Made by a program: the position numbers and the translations under genes. A stretch of 64,000 nucleotides of DNA from Pseudomonas sp. UBA4617. Its GTDB lineage: Bacteria; Pseudomonadota; Gammaproteobacteria; Pseudomonadales; Pseudomonadaceae. The notes beneath the pieces are model-generated. The model was not told the DNA's origin. It did no database searches and worked only from the letters and a program-made list of their open reading frames with translations. The stretch covers positions 115,361-179,360 of the forward strand of contig NZ_DGIR01000034.1 in the NCBI RefSeq assembly GCF_002386445.1. Reading direction: 5' to 3'. Position 1 is the first letter of the stretch, and every line of letters begins with the position of its first letter. Shown here piece after piece: positions 44,846-53,869 of the stretch.

Positions 44846-46155
44846 CACGGTTTCACTCCCAGGTTCAAGGCGGCAGGTTTGAGCGTGCGTGGGGCTTCCT
44901 TCAGGCAATAGGTGCCCAGCAGCGTCAGCAGGCAGGCAAACAGGACGTAGAATGCGGGCGCCACTGGCGTGCCGAGCACCTTGCTCAACCAGGTGACGAT
45001 CAACGGAGCGAAGCCACCAAACACCATCACCGCCACGTTATAGGCCACCGACACACCGGTGGAACGCACCTCGACCGGAAACTGCTCGGCCAGCGCCGTG
45101 GGCGCCGGGCCGAAGAACCCACCGATGGCGGTGCACAGCAGCAATTGCATCACCAGCAAACGCTCCAGCGATGGTGCCGCGGCCACCCACACATACAACG
45201 GATAGACCATGACGAAGAAGGCCAAGGTAAAGGCCATCAGCACCGGCCGCCGCCCCAGCCGGTCGGACAACGCCCCGGAAAGCGGAATCACCACGGTCAT
45301 CAGCCCCACGGCGAGCATCTGCACCAGCAGCACCTGGTCCAGCGGCAACCCGAGGTTCTTGTGGGCGAAGGTCGGCATGTTCACCAGCACCACGTAGAAC
45401 GATACCGTCGCGCCACAGGCCAGGCCCATCGACACCAGCAGGCTGCGCCGGTATTCGCGCAGCACCTGCCACAGGCTGGGCGACTGGCCCTTGGCCTGGC
45501 GGCGCGCCACGACGAACGCCTCGGGCTCTTCCATGTGCTTGCGGATCCACAGCCCAACCGGGCCGATCAGCAGGCCGAGCACGAACGGAATACGCCAGCC
45601 CCAGCTGTCCAGCGCTTGCGGCGTGCACAGGTGGGTCACCAGGGCCACCATCGCCGCGCCGGAAAACACCGCCAGGCACTGCCCGACCAGTTGCCACGAG
45701 CCATACAGGCCCTTGCGCCGAGCCGGCGCGCTCTCCACAAGGAATGCCGTGGCACTGGCGTACTCGCCGCCAGTGGCGAAGCCCTGCAGCATGCGCGCCA
45801 CCACGATCAGCATTGGCGCAGCCATGCCGATGGCCAGGTAGTCCGGGGCAAAGGCAATCATCGCAATCGACACCGTCATCAACCGGATGATCAGCTGCAT
45901 GGCCGCCTTGCGGCCCTTGCGGTCGGCGTACATGCCCAGCAGCACGCCACCCACCGGGCGCATGAAGAAGCCGACGCCAAAGGTGGCCAGGGCCATCAGC
46001 AGCGACGCGTATTCGTCGTCGGAGGGGAAGAACTGGCGGGCGATGATGCTGGCCAGAAAGCCGTAGACGATAAAGTCATACCATTCCAGGGCATTGCCGA
46101 CGACAGCGGCGACCACTTGCCGGGTACGCGACACGCCGGTGTTCGAAGTCTGCAT
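44845..46155 (-). CDS. MFS transporter, metabolite:H+ symporter (MHS) family
   Basis: A 436-residue permease with 12 predicted helices. The MHS features are VVGNALEWYDFIVYGFLAS at the first helix, MRPVGGVLLGMYADRKGRKAAM in loop 2-3, and QGFATGGEYASATAFLVESAP. This family imports organic acids and related solutes with protons. GGAG precedes the ATG at 46155. It lies between the amidase and the amidohydrolase, 80 bp after the latter. Confidence 0.92.
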   Translation of the reverse strand: MQTSNTGVSRTRQVVAAVVGNALEWYDFIVYGFLASIIARQFFPSDDEYASLLMALATFGVGFFMRPVGGVLLGMYADRKGRKAAMQLIIRLMTVSIAMIAFAPDYLAIGMAAPMLIVVARMLQGFATGGEYASATAFLVESAPARRKGLYGSWQLVGQCLAVFSGAAMVALVTHLCTPQALDSWGWRIPFVLGLLIGPVGLWIRKHMEEPEAFVVARRQAKGQSPSLWQVLREYRRSLLVSMGLACGATVSFYVVLVNMPTFAHKNLGLPLDQVLLVQMLAVGLMTVVIPLSGALSDRLGRRPVLMAFTLAFFVMVYPLYVWVAAAPSLERLLVMQLLLCTAIGGFFGPAPTALAEQFPVEVRSTGVSVAYNVAVMVFGGFAPLIVTWLSKVLGTPVAPAFYVLFACLLTLLGTYCLKEAPRTLKPAALNLGVKP

Positions 46156-46235
46156 AGGAAACACTCCACACAAGGATTGGGTGATCGCCCGGCGCAGGCG
46201 CGGCCGGGTTCCAGCGGCAGTCTCAAAAGCAAGGC

Positions 46236-47411
46236 TCAGGCGGGCGCGAGCCAGCGCTCTGCCAGCGCGCCCCAGTAGGCGGCGCCGGTAAGCAGGATGT
46301 CGTCGTTGAAGTCATAGGCCGGGTTGTGCACCATCGGCCGCGATACGCCATTGCCGATGAACAGGTAGGCGCCCGGGCAGCGTTGCAACATCCAGGCGAA
46401 GTCTTCACTGCCCATCAACTTGCGGGTGTTGCCATCCACGGCCTCGGCCCCCAGCAACTCCACCCCGACCTGGGTGGCGAAGGCATTTTCCGCAGCATGA
46501 TTGACCAGCACCGGGTAGGCCGGGCGGTGTTCGATGGTGGCACGGCAGCCAAAGCTCGCGGCCTGGCTGACGATGATCGCCCGCACCCGCTCCAGGGCCT
46601 GCGCCCGTACCTCGGCGTTCAGCGCGCGCAAGCTCAGGCGCAGCAGCGCCTGTTGCGGAATCACGTTGGCGGCCTCGCCGGCCTGCAAGGCGCCGACAGT
46701 AACCACCGCCGCCTCCTGCGCATCGATATTGCGCGCCACCACGGTTTGCAACGCCATGACCACACTGGCCGCCGCCACCAGCGGGTCGACCGTCAGGTGC
46801 GGCATCGAGCCATGCCCGCCAACCCCGTCGAGGGTCACCGTGAGCAAGTCCTGCGAGGCCATCATCGGCCCCTCGCGAAAGCCCAGGTGCCCGGCTGGCA
46901 GCCCGGGCATGTTGTGCATGCCGAACAGCGCATCACAGGGAAAGCGCTCGAGCAGGCCATCGGCCAGCATCGCCTCGGCGCCGCCCTGGCCCTCCTCGGC
47001 CGGCTGGAAGATCAGCGTCAGCGTGCCGTCGAACTGCCGGGTCGCCGCCAGGTAGCGCGCGGCGCCAAGCAGCATGGTGGTATGCCCGTCATGGCCGCAG
47101 GCATGCATGCAGCCCTGGTGCCGGCTGCTGTAGGCGGCGCCGGTGGCCTCGTGGATAGGCAGCGCGTCCATGTCGGCGCGCAGGCCCAGGCGGCGTGGGC
47201 TGCTGCCATGGCGCAGGACGCCGACCACACCGGTCTTGCCGATGCCGCTGTGCACTTCATAACCCCAGGTCTCGAGCAATCGGGCGACCAGCGCCGCGGT
47301 GCGGTTTTCTTCGAAGCCCAGTTCCGGGTGAGCGTGGATATCGTGACGGATTGCGTGAAGGTCGCCGGCCACATCGTTCAGCCAGGCCAGGATGTGCTGA
47401 TGTCGGGACAT
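46236..47411 (-). CDS. M20-family amidohydrolase (hippurate hydrolase / N-acyl-amino-acid deacylase type)
   Basis: A 391-residue metallohydrolase. The metal ligands are in CMHACGHDGHTTMLLG and FQPAEEGQGGAEAML, with RADMDALPIHE upstream; the dimerisation domain starts near residue 185. It removes acyl groups from amino acids or similar compounds in the cytoplasm. It is the first gene of the operon with MFS transporter, amidase and IclR regulator. Confidence 0.92.
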   Translation of the reverse strand: MSRHQHILAWLNDVAGDLHAIRHDIHAHPELGFEENRTAALVARLLETWGYEVHSGIGKTGVVGVLRHGSSPRRLGLRADMDALPIHEATGAAYSSRHQGCMHACGHDGHTTMLLGAARYLAATRQFDGTLTLIFQPAEEGQGGAEAMLADGLLERFPCDALFGMHNMPGLPAGHLGFREGPMMASQDLLTVTLDGVGGHGSMPHLTVDPLVAAASVVMALQTVVARNIDAQEAAVVTVGALQAGEAANVIPQQALLRLSLRALNAEVRAQALERVRAIIVSQAASFGCRATIEHRPAYPVLVNHAAENAFATQVGVELLGAEAVDGNTRKLMGSEDFAWMLQRCPGAYLFIGNGVSRPMVHNPAYDFNDDILLTGAAYWGALAERWLAPA

Positions 47412-47444
47412 GTAGAGTCTCCTCGCGCGGGTGGTTTCCCGTTC

Positions 47445-47452
47445 TTGTTGTT
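47445..47452 (-). promoter_or_regulatory. Crc/Hfq motif AACAACAA in the amidohydrolase leader
   Basis: AACAACAAGAA on the minus strand contains an exact AAnAAnAA motif about 34 nt before the ATG of the first catabolic gene. Confidence 0.45.
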
Positions 47453-47532
47453 CGCCTTGAGGTCACGACGGTTGAGGCAGGTCGTGCTGGACGACAGGTT
47501 TGCGCGAGTGGCGCGGGAGCACAATTGAATGT

Positions 47533-47551
47533 GGTTCCACGCTGCGGAACC
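47533..47551. promoter_or_regulatory. Palindrome GGTTCC-N7-GGAACC, candidate IclR operator
   Basis: A perfect 6+6 inverted repeat lies 122 bp upstream of the amidohydrolase start, in the 281-bp spacer before uvrA2. IclR-family operators are often such GC-flanked palindromes, and an IclR gene ends this operon. The rest of the spacer shows no clear promoter. Confidence 0.45.
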
Positions 47552-47692
47552 GGTTGGGAATGAGAACTGCCAAGGCCCGGATCACGACGGCCGTGCACAG
47601 CCTGCATGGAAGCGGTTTCAGCCGCGAAGAGGCCGGCACAGCCCAGGCAAATGCTGCTACCGTGAGCGCTCCCGACCGCCGAGGACCGCCCG

Positions 47693-50209
47693 ATGCCGCC
47701 ACAGCCAACCACCCCCACCGGTTTCATCCGTGTCCGTGGCGCCCGCGAGCACAACCTGAAAAATATCGATGTCGATATCCCCCGCGACGCCCTGGTGGTA
47801 TTTACCGGCGTATCCGGTTCGGGCAAGTCCTCGCTGGCCTTCTCGACCCTGTACGCCGAGGCGCAGCGCCGCTATTTCGAATCGGTGGCGCCCTATGCCC
47901 GTCGCCTGATCGACCAGGTGGGGGTACCGGACGTGGATGCCATCGAAGGCCTGCCGCCAGCGGTGGCCTTGCAGCAACAACGCGGCACGCCAAGTGCGCG
48001 TTCCTCGGTGGGCAGCGTGACCACCCTGTCCAGTTCGATCCGCATGCTCTATTCCCGTGCAGGCCATTACCCGGCTGGCCAGGCCATGCTGCATGCCGAG
48101 GATTTTTCGCCGAACACGCCCCAGGGCGCCTGCGCGCAATGCCATGGCATGGGCCGGGTCTACGAGGTCAGCGAAGCGACCATGGTCCCCGACCCGTCGC
48201 TGACCATCCGCGAACGTGCGGTGGCGGCGTGGCCGATGGCCTGGCAAGGGCAGAACCTGCGCGACATCCTGGTTACCCTGGGCTATGACGTCGACATCCC
48301 CTGGCGCGACCTGCCGCAGGCACAGCGTGACTGGATCCTGTTCACCGAAGAAACCCCCACCGCGCCCGTGTATGCCGGCCTGACCCCAGCCCAGACCCGC
48401 GCGGCGCTCAAACGCAAGCAGGAGCCCAGCTACCAGGGCACGTTCATGGGCGCGCGGCGCTATGTGCTGCACACCTTCATGCATTCGCAAAGCGCACAGA
48501 TGCGCAAGCGCGTGGCCCGCTTCATGCGCCCCAGCCCCTGCCCGCTGTGCCAGGGCAAGCGCTTGAAGCGCGAGGCGCTGCAGGTGACCTTCGCCGGCCT
48601 GGACATCGCCGAGCTGTCGCAGCTCCCGCTGCAGGCGCTGGCCGCGCTGTTGCGCAAGGTGGCAGCGGCGGACTACCTGGCGCAACAGCACGACGCGCCG
48701 ACCCTGGAAAAACGCCTGGCCGCCCAACGTATCGCCCACGAACTGCTCGAACGCCTTGACACCCTGCTGGAGCTTGGCCTGGGCTACCTGGCCCTGGAGC
48801 GCAGTACCCCAAGTTTGTCTTCCGGCGAACTGCAGCGCCTGCGCCTGGCAACGCAGTTGAATTCGCAGCTGTTCGGCGTGGTCTACGTGCTCGATGAGCC
48901 ATCCGCCGGCCTGCATCCGGCCGACAGCGAAGCCCTGTTCGCCGCGTTGCAGCGGCTGAAGCAGGCCGGCAACTCGGTGTATGTGGTGGAGCACGACCTG
49001 GACACCATGCGCCGTGCCGACTGGCTGGTGGATGTAGGGCCGGCCGCCGGCGAGCATGGCGGGACCATTCTCTACAGCGGCCCGCCCGCAGGCCTGGCCC
49101 GGGTCGAACAATCCTGTACCCGCAGCTACCTGTTCAACGCAGCGGCGCACGCCACGCGCACGCCACGCCAGGCCTGCGACTGGCTGAAGCTCGACGGCAT
49201 CACCCGCAATAACCTGCACAACCTCAGCGCCGCGTTCCCGTTGGGCTGTTTCACTGCTGTCACCGGCATTTCCGGCTCGGGCAAGTCCAGCCTGGTCAGC
49301 CAGGCCCTGCTGGAGCTGGTGGGTGCCCACCTGGGCCATGCCGAGACGCGCAACGAGCCCGAGGAGCAGAGCCTGGAAGACGCCCCCGAACAGGCCAGCA
49401 GCGGCCAGGTGAGCGGCGGGCTTGGCAGCATCAAGCGCCTGGTTCAGGTCGACCAGAAGCCGATCGGCCGCACACCCCGCTCAAACCTGGCCACCTATAC
49501 CGGCCTGTTCGACACAGTGCGCAAGCTGTTCGCCGCCACCGAGCAGGCCAGGGCCCATGGCTTCGATGCCGGGCGCTTTTCTTTCAACGTGGCCAAGGGC
49601 CGTTGCGCCAACTGCGAGGGCGAAGGTTTCGTCAGTGTCGAATTGCTGTTCATGCCCAGCGTCTATGCGCCCTGCCCGACCTGCCAGGGTGCCCGCTACA
49701 ACCCCGACACCCTGGCAGTGACCTGGCAAGGCATGAACATCGCCCAGGTGCTGCAGTTGACCGTCGACCAGGCCCTGCAGGTGTTCGCCGAACAACCACC
49801 GGCACGGCGCTGCCTGCAAGTGCTGCAGGACATCGGCCTGGGCTACCTGCGCCTGGGTCAGCCAGCCACTGAACTGTCCGGCGGCGAGGCGCAGCGCATC
49901 AAACTGGCCACCGAGCTGCAACGCATGGCCCGTGGCGCGACGCTGTATGTACTGGACGAACCCACCAACGGTTTGCACCCACGGGACATCGACCGCCTGC
50001 TGGTGCAACTGAACCGCCTGGTCGATGGCGGGCACAGCGTGGTGGTAGTGGAACATGACATGCGGGTGGTGGCGCAAAGTGACTGGGTGATCGACATCGG
50101 GCCGGGAGCCGGGGACGCCGGGGGCCAGGTAGTGGTCAGCGGGACACCGCAACGGGTGGCGCAGTGCGGGCAAAGCCGGACCGCGCCGTTTCTTGCCAAA
50201 GCCCTGTAA
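47693..50209 (+). CDS. UvrA2-type ABC ATPase (UvrA paralogue without UvrB-binding domain)
   Basis: An 838-residue tandem ABC protein. Walker A motifs are GVSGSGKSSLAF and GISGSGKSSLV; signature motifs are LSSGELQRLRL and LSGGEAQRIKL; zinc-knuckle pairs include CPLCQGK and CANCEGEGF...CPTCQGA. The roughly 110-residue UvrB-binding insertion of canonical UvrA (about 940 residues) is missing between the Q-loop region and CAQCHG. Such proteins are linked to tolerance of DNA-binding drugs and damage, independent of UvrB. It appears to be a single-gene unit. Confidence 0.92.
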   Translation: MPPQPTTPTGFIRVRGAREHNLKNIDVDIPRDALVVFTGVSGSGKSSLAFSTLYAEAQRRYFESVAPYARRLIDQVGVPDVDAIEGLPPAVALQQQRGTPSARSSVGSVTTLSSSIRMLYSRAGHYPAGQAMLHAEDFSPNTPQGACAQCHGMGRVYEVSEATMVPDPSLTIRERAVAAWPMAWQGQNLRDILVTLGYDVDIPWRDLPQAQRDWILFTEETPTAPVYAGLTPAQTRAALKRKQEPSYQGTFMGARRYVLHTFMHSQSAQMRKRVARFMRPSPCPLCQGKRLKREALQVTFAGLDIAELSQLPLQALAALLRKVAAADYLAQQHDAPTLEKRLAAQRIAHELLERLDTLLELGLGYLALERSTPSLSSGELQRLRLATQLNSQLFGVVYVLDEPSAGLHPADSEALFAALQRLKQAGNSVYVVEHDLDTMRRADWLVDVGPAAGEHGGTILYSGPPAGLARVEQSCTRSYLFNAAAHATRTPRQACDWLKLDGITRNNLHNLSAAFPLGCFTAVTGISGSGKSSLVSQALLELVGAHLGHAETRNEPEEQSLEDAPEQASSGQVSGGLGSIKRLVQVDQKPIGRTPRSNLATYTGLFDTVRKLFAATEQARAHGFDAGRFSFNVAKGRCANCEGEGFVSVELLFMPSVYAPCPTCQGARYNPDTLAVTWQGMNIAQVLQLTVDQALQVFAEQPPARRCLQVLQDIGLGYLRLGQPATELSGGEAQRIKLATELQRMARGATLYVLDEPTNGLHPRDIDRLLVQLNRLVDGGHSVVVVEHDMRVVAQSDWVIDIGPGAGDAGGQVVVSGTPQRVAQCGQSRTAPFLAKAL

Positions 50210-50214
50210 GCCCA

Positions 50215-50242
50215 GCACCGGCCCCGGCGCAGCGGCCGGTGC
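50215..50242. terminator. Hairpin between uvrA2 and the AEC transporter gene
   Basis: GCACCGGCC (50215-50223) and GGCCGGTGC (50234-50242) form a perfect nine-bp stem between two converging stops. There is no T-run, so it may terminate both transcripts only weakly. Confidence 0.55.
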
Positions 50243-50246
50243 AGGC

Positions 50247-51122
50247 CTACAGCCACCAGGCCAGCACCACCGGCAACCAGGCAAACGACAGCATGGTCGA
50301 GCACATCACCAGGTTTGCCACCTGCTCTGGCTCACGCCTGGCGCGCACCGCCATCAGGTAATTGAACACCGCCACCGGCATCGCCGATTGCACCATCAAC
50401 ACCGCCCGCTCCAGGCTGTCCATGGCCAACGCCATGCCCACCACCCAGCCCACCGCAGCGCCCAGGCCAATGCGCAAGCCGCCCAGCAGCATGCCGCTGC
50501 CGACCTGGCGCAGGCGAATGCTGGCCAGCGACACACCCAGGGTCAGCAACATCAGCGGGATGGTCATGCCGCCCAGCAGGTTGGCGGTATTGGCCAGCCA
50601 GCGCGGCAGTTCGAAGTCGAGAAAGATGATCGGCATGGCGCCGGCCAGGCTGATCACGATGGGGTTGCGCAGCAATGCCTTGAACGACGCGGCAGTCCCG
50701 GAAATGGCCATGCCCAGGGTGAACTGCACGATCGACAGGGTCAGGAAGAACGCCACGGCCAGGGCCAGGCCATGTTCGCCGAAGGCATACAGGCTGATGG
50801 GCAGGCCCATGTTGCCGGTGTTGGGGAACATGAACGCCGGCAACAGCACCCGCCAGTGTCGGCCGGTGGCGCAGCATACCAGCCAGCCGGCCAAAGCCAT
50901 GCCCAGGGTGCACAGCAGGCAAGCCATGGCCATGCTGGCGAAGGCTTGCGGCTGCAGTTCGGTACGGCTGAGGGTGGACAGCACCAACGACGGGGTGCCG
51001 ATGGTCATCACCAGCCGGGCGATGAATTCGGTGGGGTAGTCCAGGCCCTTGCGGGCCCAGGCATAGCCGATACCGGCAACAATGAACACCGGGGCCAGGA
51101 CTGCGAACAGTGAGGCGAACAT
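50247..51122 (-). CDS. AEC-family transporter (auxin efflux carrier-like)
   Basis: A 291-residue permease with about 10 helices. PVFIVAGIGYAWARKG in helix 1, FPNTGNMGLPISLYAFG and the closing SFAWLPVVLAWWL match the AEC/MleP family, which moves organic acids or amino-acid-related solutes. The start is the ATG at 51122; upstream in-frame sequence is arginine-rich and not conserved-looking. The substrate is unknown. Confidence 0.9.
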   Translation of the reverse strand: MFASLFAVLAPVFIVAGIGYAWARKGLDYPTEFIARLVMTIGTPSLVLSTLSRTELQPQAFASMAMACLLCTLGMALAGWLVCCATGRHWRVLLPAFMFPNTGNMGLPISLYAFGEHGLALAVAFFLTLSIVQFTLGMAISGTAASFKALLRNPIVISLAGAMPIIFLDFELPRWLANTANLLGGMTIPLMLLTLGVSLASIRLRQVGSGMLLGGLRIGLGAAVGWVVGMALAMDSLERAVLMVQSAMPVAVFNYLMAVRARREPEQVANLVMCSTMLSFAWLPVVLAWWL

Positions 51123-51278
51123 GGGGCCTGCCTTCCTTGGGAATGGGGCCGCATTATGCCGCAGACTGCGGCGTCTCGTCGCATGCCTGGCCCCCTTGGG
51201 CAAAACCGCTCAAGCCCTTAGAATCGCGCGTCCTTTTCGCCCGTCGCCCTGGCGGGCCGCCCCCCACTCGAGGTACCT

Positions 51279-52574
51279 ATGTCTCCGCGTTTGCTGGCCA
51301 TGGCGCTGGCGCCCCTGCTCGGGCTGTTCATCATTGCCCTGGGCAACGGCTTCATGTCTTCCCTTACCACCCTGCGCCTGGGCGCTGCCGGCGAATCGGC
51401 CACCACCATCGGTGTGGTCTCGTCTACCTACTTCATCGGCCTGACCCTGGGCGCGATCTTCAACGACCGGCTGATCCTGCGTATCGGCCATATCCGCGCC
51501 TACACCAGCTTCGCCGCGTTGATCGCGGTGACCATCCTGCTGCAAGGGCTGTTCTACGAAGTCACCTGGTGGTCGCTGCTGCGTCTGGTCAACGGCTGGG
51601 CGGCGGTGGGCGTGTTCCTGGTGATCGAGAGCTGGTTGTTGCTGGCCGGGGACGCCAAGATCCGTGGTCGTCTGCTGGCGCTGTACATGATCGCCTTCTA
51701 CGGCGCCGGGGTGATCGCCCAGGCCGGCCTGGGCGAAATCACCCAGCTGGGTGACACCGCACCGTTCATGCTGGCCGGCGTGCTGGCTGCGCTGTCGGTG
51801 CTGCCGATCGTGATCCTGCCACGGGTGTCGCCTTTGCTGGACCAGGTCGAACCGCTCAAGCCGCGGCAGTTGCTGGGCGTCGCACCATCGGGCCTGGTCG
51901 GCTGCTTTGGTTCGGGTGTGGCCATCGCTGCCATCTATACCCTGCTACCGCTGTACCTGCAACGCATCGGCCTGGAGGTGGGTGAGGTCGGCAACATGAT
52001 GGCCTGGGTAATCCTCGGGGCCATGCTGCTGCAATACCCGGTCGGGCGCTGGTCCGACCGCAAGGACCGCCAGGATGTACTGATCGCCCTGGCAGCGCTA
52101 TGCATGCTGCTGTCACTGGTGACGGTGTTCCTGCCATCGGACTCGGTCCTGCTGCCGGCCATGTTGTTCCTGCTCGGTGGCGGCGTGTTCACCCTGTACC
52201 CGGTGGCGGTCAGCCACGCGGCCGACCGGGCGCCGTCCGATGCGCTGGTGCCGATGATCCAGGGCCTGTTGCTGATCAACTCGCTGGGGTCCGCCATGGC
52301 GCCGGTGGCGATCTCGCCGATGATGACCGAATTCGGCGAGCCCGGCCTGTTCTGGGCCTTCGCCGTGGTCAACCTGGCCATGGTGTGCTTCTTCATGTGG
52401 CGCCGTGGCAAGCGCCCGGCGGCAGAACACCCGGCGCCGTTCACCGCTTCGACCACCTTCTCGCCGACCGGGGCCGAGTTGCGAGTGACTGAAGACCTGA
52501 TGCACGCAGCCCAGGAGCATCCACCGCTGGCCGACAACGAGCCTGTGCCCGGCGGCCGTAGCGCAAGCCACTGA
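51279..52574 (+). CDS. MFS transporter (YcaD-like)
   Basis: A 431-residue permease with 12 predicted helices in two halves. FIIALGNGFMSSLTTLRLG, FFxGLxLG-type helix 2, RIGHIRAYTSFAAL and GRWSDRKDRQDVL support the YcaD/SotB-like branch. GAGGTACC is directly upstream of the ATG. A polar tail of about 50 residues follows the last helix. The substrate is not known; it is divergent from the AEC gene. Confidence 0.9.
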   Translation: MSPRLLAMALAPLLGLFIIALGNGFMSSLTTLRLGAAGESATTIGVVSSTYFIGLTLGAIFNDRLILRIGHIRAYTSFAALIAVTILLQGLFYEVTWWSLLRLVNGWAAVGVFLVIESWLLLAGDAKIRGRLLALYMIAFYGAGVIAQAGLGEITQLGDTAPFMLAGVLAALSVLPIVILPRVSPLLDQVEPLKPRQLLGVAPSGLVGCFGSGVAIAAIYTLLPLYLQRIGLEVGEVGNMMAWVILGAMLLQYPVGRWSDRKDRQDVLIALAALCMLLSLVTVFLPSDSVLLPAMLFLLGGGVFTLYPVAVSHAADRAPSDALVPMIQGLLLINSLGSAMAPVAISPMMTEFGEPGLFWAFAVVNLAMVCFFMWRRGKRPAAEHPAPFTASTTFSPTGAELRVTEDLMHAAQEHPPLADNEPVPGGRSASH

Positions 52575-52579
52575 ACGAA

Positions 52580-52598
52580 GGGGCTGCTGCGCAGCCCC
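52580..52598 (+). terminator. Hairpin after the MFS transporter gene
   Basis: GGGGCTGC-tgc-GCAGCCCC begins 5 bp after the stop. The stem is strong but no U-tract follows. The same stem sequence appears in the repeats at 4718 and 31693 and after atoE. Confidence 0.6.
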
Positions 52599-52680
52599 GT
52601 TACCACTCGTCGCGCCGATGGCACCGCGCCTCTCGTCCCCGGCCAAACGAATGACAGATCATCTGCCCAGGAGTGTTGCC

Positions 52681-52992
52681 ATGATCCGCATTCGTCCCCT
52701 TTCGCTATCCCTCGCCCTGGCCTTGGCCACATTGGCCGGCACCAGCCTCGCGGCTGGCGAGAGCACCAATACCGACACCCGCCCGCAAGCCGACCAGAGA
52801 GGTGGCAAGACCGCCGGTGAAGGCAGCAGCGTCAACAGCCCGGGCAGCAGCAGGGACAACGACAGCAGCGACACCGGCAGCAACAGCGATGCCGCCGACG
52901 GCGCCGCTGGCGGCTCCAACAGCACCGGTGAGGCCACCGGCTCCGGCGCGGGCCACACCGGCGGCAATGCCGAGGACCAGGACAGCCGTTGA
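52681..52992 (+). CDS. Secreted low-complexity disordered protein
   Basis: A 103-residue protein. CAGGAG precedes the ATG. A 23-residue signal peptide ends SLA. The mature 80 residues are almost only Ser, Gly, Asp, Asn, Thr, Ala and Glu, with no aromatic residue and acidic overall, so it should be intrinsically disordered. I do not recognise a named family. The frame is open upstream but the signal peptide fixes this start. It may be a matrix or surface filler protein. Confidence 0.7.
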   Translation: MIRIRPLSLSLALALATLAGTSLAAGESTNTDTRPQADQRGGKTAGEGSSVNSPGSSRDNDSSDTGSNSDAADGAAGGSNSTGEATGSGAGHTGGNAEDQDSR

Positions 52993-53040
52993 GGCAGCGC
53001 TGGGCTACACTGCGCCGAAACGCCCCAGCGAGGATTCGCC

Positions 53041-53592
53041 ATGCACCTCACACCCTGGCTGCTGGTTGCCCTGCTCGCGGGCGGTCCCCTGGCTGTCACG
53101 GCTGGCCAGGGCGCGCTGTCGATCAGCTCATCATCGTTTACCGACGGCGGGATAATCGCCTTGCCACAGGTTGGCCTGGACCCGGCCTGCGGCGCCGGCG
53201 AAGAGCGCAGCCCGCAACTGAGCTGGGACAACCTGCCCGCAGGCACGCAGTCGCTGGCACTGATCCTGTTCGACCCGGACGGCGGCAAGGGCCTCGGCGT
53301 GGTTCACTGGCTGGTCTACAACATCGACCCGGGCCAGGATGGACTGAAGGAAGGCGCCGCCGGCCTCACCGGGCAACGCGTTACGGTGGGGCGCAATTCG
53401 CGGGGCACGCTCAGCTACCGTGGCCCCTGCCCGCCAGCCGGTGACAACCCGCACCACTATGTGTTGACCCTGATTGCCACCGACCTGCTGCCAGGCACCT
53501 TGCCCGAAGGGCTGGACCGCACCAGCCTGCTGCAGTTGCTGCAAAACCATGCGCTGGGCGCGCAGAGCCTGGTCGGGCACTACGGGCACTGA
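53041..53592 (+). CDS. Periplasmic YbhB/YbcL-family (PEBP-like) protein
   Basis: A 183-residue exported protein. The signal peptide ends TAG or VTA near residue 21. The PEBP core is visible as SPQLSWDNLPAGTQSLALILFDPDG, VVHWLVYNID, and YRGPCPPAGDNPHHYVLTLIATD. Two cysteines may form a disulfide. Bacterial members bind small phosphorylated or anionic ligands, but function is poorly known. It lies 48 bp after the disordered secreted protein. Confidence 0.9.
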   Translation: MHLTPWLLVALLAGGPLAVTAGQGALSISSSSFTDGGIIALPQVGLDPACGAGEERSPQLSWDNLPAGTQSLALILFDPDGGKGLGVVHWLVYNIDPGQDGLKEGAAGLTGQRVTVGRNSRGTLSYRGPCPPAGDNPHHYVLTLIATDLLPGTLPEGLDRTSLLQLLQNHALGAQSLVGHYGH

Positions 53593-53639
53593 ACCGGTCA
53601 GCCCAAGTAACAAATGATCAACGCCATAGCATTTACTCA

Positions 53640-53669
53640 TTGAATGGGCTGGCCGAACTGAAGTAAGCT
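53640..53669 (+). promoter_or_regulatory. Candidate promoter of the DAHP synthase leader
   Basis: TTGAAT (53640-53645) and TAAGCT (53664-53669) are 18 bp apart and 25 bp before the leader-peptide start codon. Both hexamers are imperfect. Confidence 0.4.
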
Positions 53670-53693
53670 CGGGCTCATTCACTGGAGAGCAAC

Positions 53694-53813
53694 ATGCCGA
53701 AACACACCCGCAACCACGCCAACCACACCGGTCGCAACCTGCGCCCTGTGCTGGCTGTTGCCGGCTGCATGGCACCTGCCAGCTATTACTTCGGGTATTG
53801 GTTTAGCCACTAG
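53694..53813 (+). CDS. Aromatic-residue leader peptide upstream of DAHP synthase
   Basis: This gene encodes 39 residues with a GGAG ribosome site. Its last part is SYYFGYWFSH, six aromatic residues out of seven positions (YYF-G-YWF), then the stop. A strong intrinsic terminator follows 57 bp downstream and a DAHP synthase gene after that. This is the architecture of ribosome-mediated attenuation: stalling at Tyr, Phe or Trp codons when charged tRNA is scarce would favour an antiterminator. The peptide probably has no other function. Confidence 0.75.
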   Translation: MPKHTRNHANHTGRNLRPVLAVAGCMAPASYYFGYWFSH

Positions 53814-53869
53814 GCGCCGATACCCACACGGCGCCCACCTTCGAGGGGCCGCCGAACATGAGAATACTC

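Noticed and set aside
47500..48288. Plus-strand frame overlapping the uvrA2 start
   Set aside because: It is an out-of-frame shadow of uvrA2 and shows no family motif; the Walker A of uvrA2 lies in the other frame.
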